This document shows positions 6,603 to 9,392 of a stretch of 9,392 nt of DNA, in pieces (within the stretch, counting starts at the first letter, position 1; every line of letters begins with the position of its first letter). Under the pieces are notes generated by a model. It was not told where the DNA came from and did not search any database. It worked only from the letters and a program-made list of their open reading frames with translations. Origin of the DNA: an uncultured Acidimicrobiales bacterium. GTDB lineage: Bacteria > Actinomycetota > Acidimicrobiia > Acidimicrobiales > Iamiaceae. A program made the position numbers and the translations under genes. The stretch spans positions 1 through 9,392 of the forward strand of contig CALANQ010000388.1 in assembly GCA_937926025.1 (NCBI GenBank), given 5' to 3'.

Positions 6603-6983
6603 TCAGCCGGGGGCGATGCCGGACCCGACGTGCAGGACCAGCTTCCAGGCTCCGTCCCGCCGCTCGAACAGGTTGACGGCCGCCACGGTCTGCGCTTGGG
6701 GTCCGGCGATCAGGTTCTCGTCCACGGTGACCCATCCCAGGTCGCCCCGGATGGTGGAGGAGACCTTCGTGAGGATGAACTGCATCGGGTGGTCGCCCTG
6801 GAAGAGGGCGAACCACGACGCCGACACCGCCGGCCAGCCGTGCAGCGACGCCCACCCCGGATGGGTGCAGACCACGTGGTCCTCGTGCAGCCACAGCTCG
6901 GACATGGCATCGAGGTCGCGCTGCTCGAAGGCGGCGTAGAAGGCGGCGTTGGCCGCCACCAGCTCGTCGTCGAGGTCGGGCAC
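6603..6983 (-). CDS. SnoaL-like / NTF2-like domain protein
   Basis: A 126-residue single-domain protein of the cone-shaped NTF2/SnoaL fold. Visible marks are VAANAAFYAAFEQRDLDAMS (about 9-28), WLHEDHVVCTHPGWASLHGW (about 31-50), VSASWFALF, the strand WVTVDENLI and the terminal strands AAVNLFERRDGAWKLVLHVG (about 101-120). This resembles the subgroup annotated 'nuclear transport factor 2 family' or 'DUF4440-like', whose members include ketosteroid isomerase-type enzymes and proteins of unknown role; no catalytic residue can be assigned with confidence. The GTG at 6983 is preferred because a TACGCT box lies exactly 6 nt upstream and because the fold begins immediately; an ATG at 7037 would add 18 Arg-rich residues. 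It is divergent from the RecB-like nuclease gene, sharing a 56-nt intergenic region. Confidence 0.87.
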   Translation of the reverse strand: MPDLDDELVAANAAFYAAFEQRDLDAMSELWLHEDHVVCTHPGWASLHGWPAVSASWFALFQGDHPMQFILTKVSSTIRGDLGWVTVDENLIAGPQAQTVAAVNLFERRDGAWKLVLHVGSGIAPG

Positions 6984-6989
6984 CGGGCG

Positions 6990-6995
6990 AGCGTA
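6990..6995 (-). promoter_or_regulatory. Putative -10 box (TACGCT) for a leaderless SnoaL-like mRNA
   Basis: On the minus strand TACGCT is followed by 6 nt (CGCCCG) and the GTG at 6983, with no Shine-Dalgarno sequence. This supports the GTG start and a leaderless transcript. Confidence 0.45.
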
Positions 6996-7015
6996 CCCAC
7001 CCCACGTCCGCTGTC

Positions 7016-7030
7016 GTACCCCCCGGGTAC
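7016..7030. repeat. Short inverted repeat GTACCC-CCC-GGGTAC in the divergent promoter region
   Basis: Six-base perfect arms flank three C residues, between the divergent SnoaL-like and RecB-like genes, and the right arm overlaps the putative -10 box at 7028-7033. This is where an operator could sit, but it is short and may be chance. Confidence 0.3.
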
Positions 7031-7033
7031 GGT
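7028..7033 (+). promoter_or_regulatory. Putative -10 box (TACGGT) for a leaderless RecB-like nuclease mRNA
   Basis: TACGGT is followed by 6 nt (GCATCC) and the ATG at 7040, again without a Shine-Dalgarno sequence, matching the leaderless pattern at other genes in the window. Confidence 0.45.
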
Positions 7034-7039
7034 GCATCC

Positions 7040-7870
7040 ATGGCGCTCTCGCCCCCGACCACGCTCTCCCCCTCGAAGGTGTCGTCGTTCAAGGACTGCG
7101 CCCTCGCGTTCCGGTTCTCGGCCATCGACCAGCTGCCGGAGGCGCCGTCGGCCGCCGCGGTCAAGGGCACGCTGGTCCACCTCGCGCTGGAGTACCTCTT
7201 CGATCGGGAGGCGGAGGACCGCACCGTGGACCACGCCATCGCGGACCTGGACCGTGCGACCGGCACCATGCGGGAGGACCCGGACTTCGTCGGCCTGGCG
7301 CTCGACGCCGACGCCGAGGCCACCTTCCTGGCCGACGCCGACCGCCTGGTCCGCCGGTACTTCGAGGTCGAAGATCCCCGCACCGTCCACCCGGTGGGCC
7401 TGGAGCTCAAGCTCGAGGCCCAGGTCGACGACATCCGCGTGCGCGGCATCATCGACCGCCTGGAGCTCGACGACCAGGGCGGCCTGGTGGTCACGGACTA
7501 CAAGACCGGACGGTCGCCCAGCACCAACCACCAGCAGGGCCGCCTGGGCGGCGTCACGTTCTACGCCCTCCTGTGCGAGGAGCTGTTCGGCGTGCTCCCC
7601 GCGCAGGTGAAGCTCATCTACCTGGGCGACGGCCTGACCATCACCACGGAGCCGTCGGAGCAGTCCATCCGCGGCCTTCGCAACAAGCTCCGGGCCCTGT
7701 GGTCGGCCATCGCCACCGCCTGCGAGCGAGAGGACTTCCGCCCCCGCCCCGGCCCCCTCTGCAACTGGTGCTCGTACCACGCGTTCTGCCCCGCCCAGGG
7801 CGGCGACCTGGCGCTGGTCGACGCCGCCCGCCCGGTGCCCGTGGAGCTCGGAGCGCCGGCCGCCGGCTGA
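7040..7870 (+). CDS. RecB/Cas4-like PD-(D/E)XK nuclease with Fe-S cluster cysteines
   Basis: A 276-residue stand-alone nuclease-domain protein, similar in layout to mycobacterial Rv2119. The N-terminal LSPSKVSSFKDCALAFRF supplies Cys20; KGTLVHLALE supplies His47; RGIIDRLEL supplies Asp139; VTDYKTG supplies Asp153 and Lys155, the core DxK catalytic pair; GRLGGVTFYALLCEE resembles the QxxxY motif region though the Gln is shifted. The C-terminal PLCNWCSYHAFC gives Cys241, Cys244 and Cys250 (C-x2-C-x5-C), which with Cys20 match the four-Cys iron-sulfur arrangement of AddB and Cas4. No helicase, CRISPR array or cas1/cas2 is nearby, so a repair or housekeeping role is likelier than adaptation. The ATG at 7040 has a TACGGT box 6 nt upstream and no Shine-Dalgarno sequence. 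Activity probable because all metal-binding residues are present; biological role unproven. Confidence 0.92.
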   Translation: MALSPPTTLSPSKVSSFKDCALAFRFSAIDQLPEAPSAAAVKGTLVHLALEYLFDREAEDRTVDHAIADLDRATGTMREDPDFVGLALDADAEATFLADADRLVRRYFEVEDPRTVHPVGLELKLEAQVDDIRVRGIIDRLELDDQGGLVVTDYKTGRSPSTNHQQGRLGGVTFYALLCEELFGVLPAQVKLIYLGDGLTITTEPSEQSIRGLRNKLRALWSAIATACEREDFRPRPGPLCNWCSYHAFCPAQGGDLALVDAARPVPVELGAPAAG

Positions 7871-7912
7871 CGCCAACCGGCCGAGGCGGTCCACCCGCGC
7901 CGGTCCGCGCCC

Positions 7913-7918
7913 TAGGGT
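7913..7918 (+). promoter_or_regulatory. Putative -10 box (TAGGGT) for a leaderless PAP2 mRNA
   Basis: TAGGGT is followed by 6 nt (GCCCAG) and the GTG at 7925. It lies in the 54-nt gap after the nuclease stop, so the PAP2-DGAT pair would have its own promoter. The box fits TAnnnT; no -35 is evident. Confidence 0.45.
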
Positions 7919-7924
7919 GCCCAG

Positions 7925-8491
7925 GTGCCCGATCCGGTCCCCGAAGCCCCGCCGTCACCCCGTTCCACCTGGGATCAGCTCGACGAGGCCGCCGATGCCG
8001 CGTGGGGCCGGGTGTTCCGCGGCCACCCGCTGGCCGACCGGATCTTCTACCTGGCATCGGAGCTGGGTGACTTCAGCGTCATCTGGCTGCTGCTCGCCGC
8101 CTTGGAGGGCGTGCGGTCCGAGGAGGACGCCGACGCCGCGCTCCGGCTGGGGATCCTGCTCCTCGGGGAGTCGCTCCTCGTGAACCAGGGCATCAAGCGC
8201 CTGGTCCGCCGGCCGCGGCCGGTCGCCGAGCACGAGCACCCGCACCACGTGCGCCTGCCCCGCACCTCCAGCTTCCCGAGCGGCCACGCCAGCTCGGCGC
8301 TGGCGGCCGCCGGCATGCTCAGCCAACGACGTCCGAAGGCCGCCCCGCTGTACTACGGCCTGGCCGCGGTGGTGGCCACCAGCCGGGTGCACGTGAAGGT
8401 GCACCACGCGTCCGACGTGCTCGCCGGCGCCGCCATCGGCATCACCTACGCCCAGATCGTCAAGCGCCTCTGGCCCGTGCCCACCCGATGA
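7925..8491 (+). CDS. PAP2-family membrane phosphatase (phosphatidate phosphatase-like)
   Basis: A 188-residue integral membrane phosphatase expected to remove phosphate from a lipid such as phosphatidate, lyso-lipid phosphate or an isoprenyl diphosphate. All three signature motifs are intact: K-x6-R-P in KRLVRRPRP (Lys91-Pro99), PSGH in SSFPSGHASS (Ser119-His121) and S-R-x5-H-x3-D in SRVHVKVHHASD (Ser153-Asp164, nucleophile-activating His160). Hydrophobic stretches lie around 51-61, 72-86, 122-131, 141-152 and 165-178, giving an estimated four to five membrane segments. It starts with GTG at 7925, 6 nt after TAGGGT. Its stop overlaps the start of the wax ester synthase/DGAT gene as ATGA, so the two are translated together. 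This context favours phosphatidate as substrate, feeding diacylglycerol to the acyltransferase; undecaprenyl diphosphate remains possible. Confidence 0.93.
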   Translation: MPDPVPEAPPSPRSTWDQLDEAADAAWGRVFRGHPLADRIFYLASELGDFSVIWLLLAALEGVRSEEDADAALRLGILLLGESLLVNQGIKRLVRRPRPVAEHEHPHHVRLPRTSSFPSGHASSALAAAGMLSQRRPKAAPLYYGLAAVVATSRVHVKVHHASDVLAGAAIGITYAQIVKRLWPVPTR

Positions 8492-9392
8492 CCCTCGCGG
8501 AGCAGCCCGCCGGTCCGGAGCGGATGAGCGACCTCGAGGCGATGATGTGGAGCCTCGAGGCCGACCCGGTGCTGTCCACCACGTTCGCCAACCTCACGTT
8601 CTTCGACCGGGCACCGGACCCCGATCGCCTGCGCCGGCGGATGTGGCGGGCCAGCCGCCTGGTCCCGCGCCTGCGCCGGCGCGTCACCGACGGGTTCGCT
8701 GCCCGCCGGTGCCACCGACGCCGACGCCCGCGCCATCGCCGTCGACCTGGCCGCCACGCCGTTCGACCGGGACCGGCCGCTGTGGGAGTTCACGGTCATC
8801 GACGGCCTGCCCGACGGGCGCGCCGCCATGGTGCAGAAGATGCACCACACCATCACCGATGGCGAGGGCGGCATCCGGATGTCCATCGAGTTCATCGACC
8901 TCGAGCGCGACGCGCCCGAGCCGCTTCCCGTCGACGACGGGCCTCCCCCGCCGCCTGCCCGCCCGCCGTGGGCCGGCGCGGTCGACGCGGTGAGCTCGTG
9001 GCCGCGCCGGGGCGCCGATGCGGCTCGGCGCCTGGTCGACACCGCCTCGGACCTGGCGCGGGACCCGCTCCAGGTGGCCTCGCTGGTGGCGTCGCTCCCC
9101 GCGGAGACGGCGGCCACCACCCGGTCGCTGGTGCGCCAGCTGGGCGTGGTCGACAGCCACCGCTCGCCGCTCTGGACCGAGCGCTCGCTGGACCGCCAGC
9201 TGGAGACCTTCGCGGTGCCGCTGGCCGACGTGAAGGCGGCAGCCGCCCGTCTCGGCGGTTCCGTGAACGACGTCTTCGTCGCCGCGGCGGCGGGCGGGGC
9301 GGGCGCCTACCACCGCCGCGAGGGCGTCGGGGTGGCGGAGCTGCGCATGTCGATGCCGGTCAGCACGCGCGCGGACCGTTCACCTGGCGGAA
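8488..9392 (+). pseudogene. Wax ester synthase/diacylglycerol acyltransferase (WS/DGAT), internally deleted and frameshifted; 3' end cut by window
   Basis: Homologue of bacterial enzymes that acylate diacylglycerol or fatty alcohols with acyl-CoA. The first frame, from ATG 8488 (ATGA overlap with PAP2; ATG 8524, MSDLEAMMW, is an alternative), covers ERMSDLEAMMWSLEADP, TFANLTFFDRAP and RLRRRMWRASRLVPRLRR, then TDGF. Homology resumes one base out of register at about 8699 with LPAGATDADARAIAVDL, LAATPFDRDRPLWEFTVIDG, the catalytic HHxxxDG in MHHTITDGEGG (8843-8875), FIDLERD, then LGGSVNDVFVAAAAGGAGAY and SMPVSTRAD to the edge. About 25-30 residues normally between these parts, including the APPxW..DPxFDLxxHV segment, are missing, so the change is larger than a single indel. 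Neither frame meets a stop before the window end, because shifted GC-rich frames rarely do. Inactive if real; could be an assembly collapse. Confidence 0.82.
8690..8705 (+). other. Deletion/frameshift junction in the WS/DGAT gene
   Basis: Codons GAC GGG TTC of frame one are followed by a single G and then CTG CCC GCC of the second frame. The family segment between the N-terminal 'RLVPRLRRR' helix and the 'LPAG' strand is absent. I see no long direct repeat at the junction. Confidence 0.65.

Noticed and set aside
7040..7870. CRISPR-associated Cas4
   Set aside because: The motif set is Cas4-like, but no repeat array or other cas gene is present, and size and layout fit the Rv2119-type actinobacterial family.

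Overview
The window is gene-dense, very GC-rich DNA (roughly 70% by eye) with C/G at most third codon positions, short gaps and overlapping ATGA/GTGA stop-starts. The gene types (FadD-type acyl-CoA synthetase, wax ester synthase/DGAT, TetR, SnoaL-like protein, an Rv2119-like RecB nuclease) and repeated TAnnnT boxes just upstream of start codons point to an actinobacterium. An acidimicrobial lineage is my guess from gene flavour, not shown. I see no RNA genes, CRISPR array, insertion sequence or phage genes.

Left block (1-4106, all minus strand, read right to left): a FadD19/FadD17-like acyl-CoA synthetase whose frame is broken near its N-terminus, a class I SAM methyltransferase, a PhyH-type Fe(II)/2-oxoglutarate dioxygenase, and a WecE-like PLP sugar aminotransferase cut by the left edge. 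The first three are 8-9 nt apart and look like one operon. The aminotransferase also has a probable leaderless promoter of its own. Methyltransferase, dioxygenase and aminotransferase together suggest tailoring of a sugar or other small molecule, product unknown.

Middle block (4107-7039): a short divergent promoter region, then on the plus strand a gamma-glutamyltransferase-family Ntn hydrolase with no visible signal peptide. It converges on a minus-strand pair, a TetR regulator and a 77-residue Cys-containing protein, joined by a GTGA overlap. Next comes a minus-strand SnoaL/NTF2-like protein.

Right block (7040-9392, plus strand): a stand-alone RecB/Cas4-like nuclease with a four-Cys Fe-S signature, a PAP2 lipid phosphatase, and, coupled to it by ATGA, a wax ester synthase/DGAT gene that appears internally deleted, frameshifted and cut by the right edge. 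PAP2 and DGAT activities would be consecutive steps (phosphatidate to diacylglycerol to triacylglycerol).

The most notable points are the two frame-disrupted lipid genes about 4.8 kb apart (decay or assembly error), the recurring TAnnnT-6 nt-RTG leaderless start architecture, the PAP2-DGAT coupling, and the orphan methyltransferase/dioxygenase/aminotransferase cassette. I did not find convincing evidence of a wholly new defence or mobile system.
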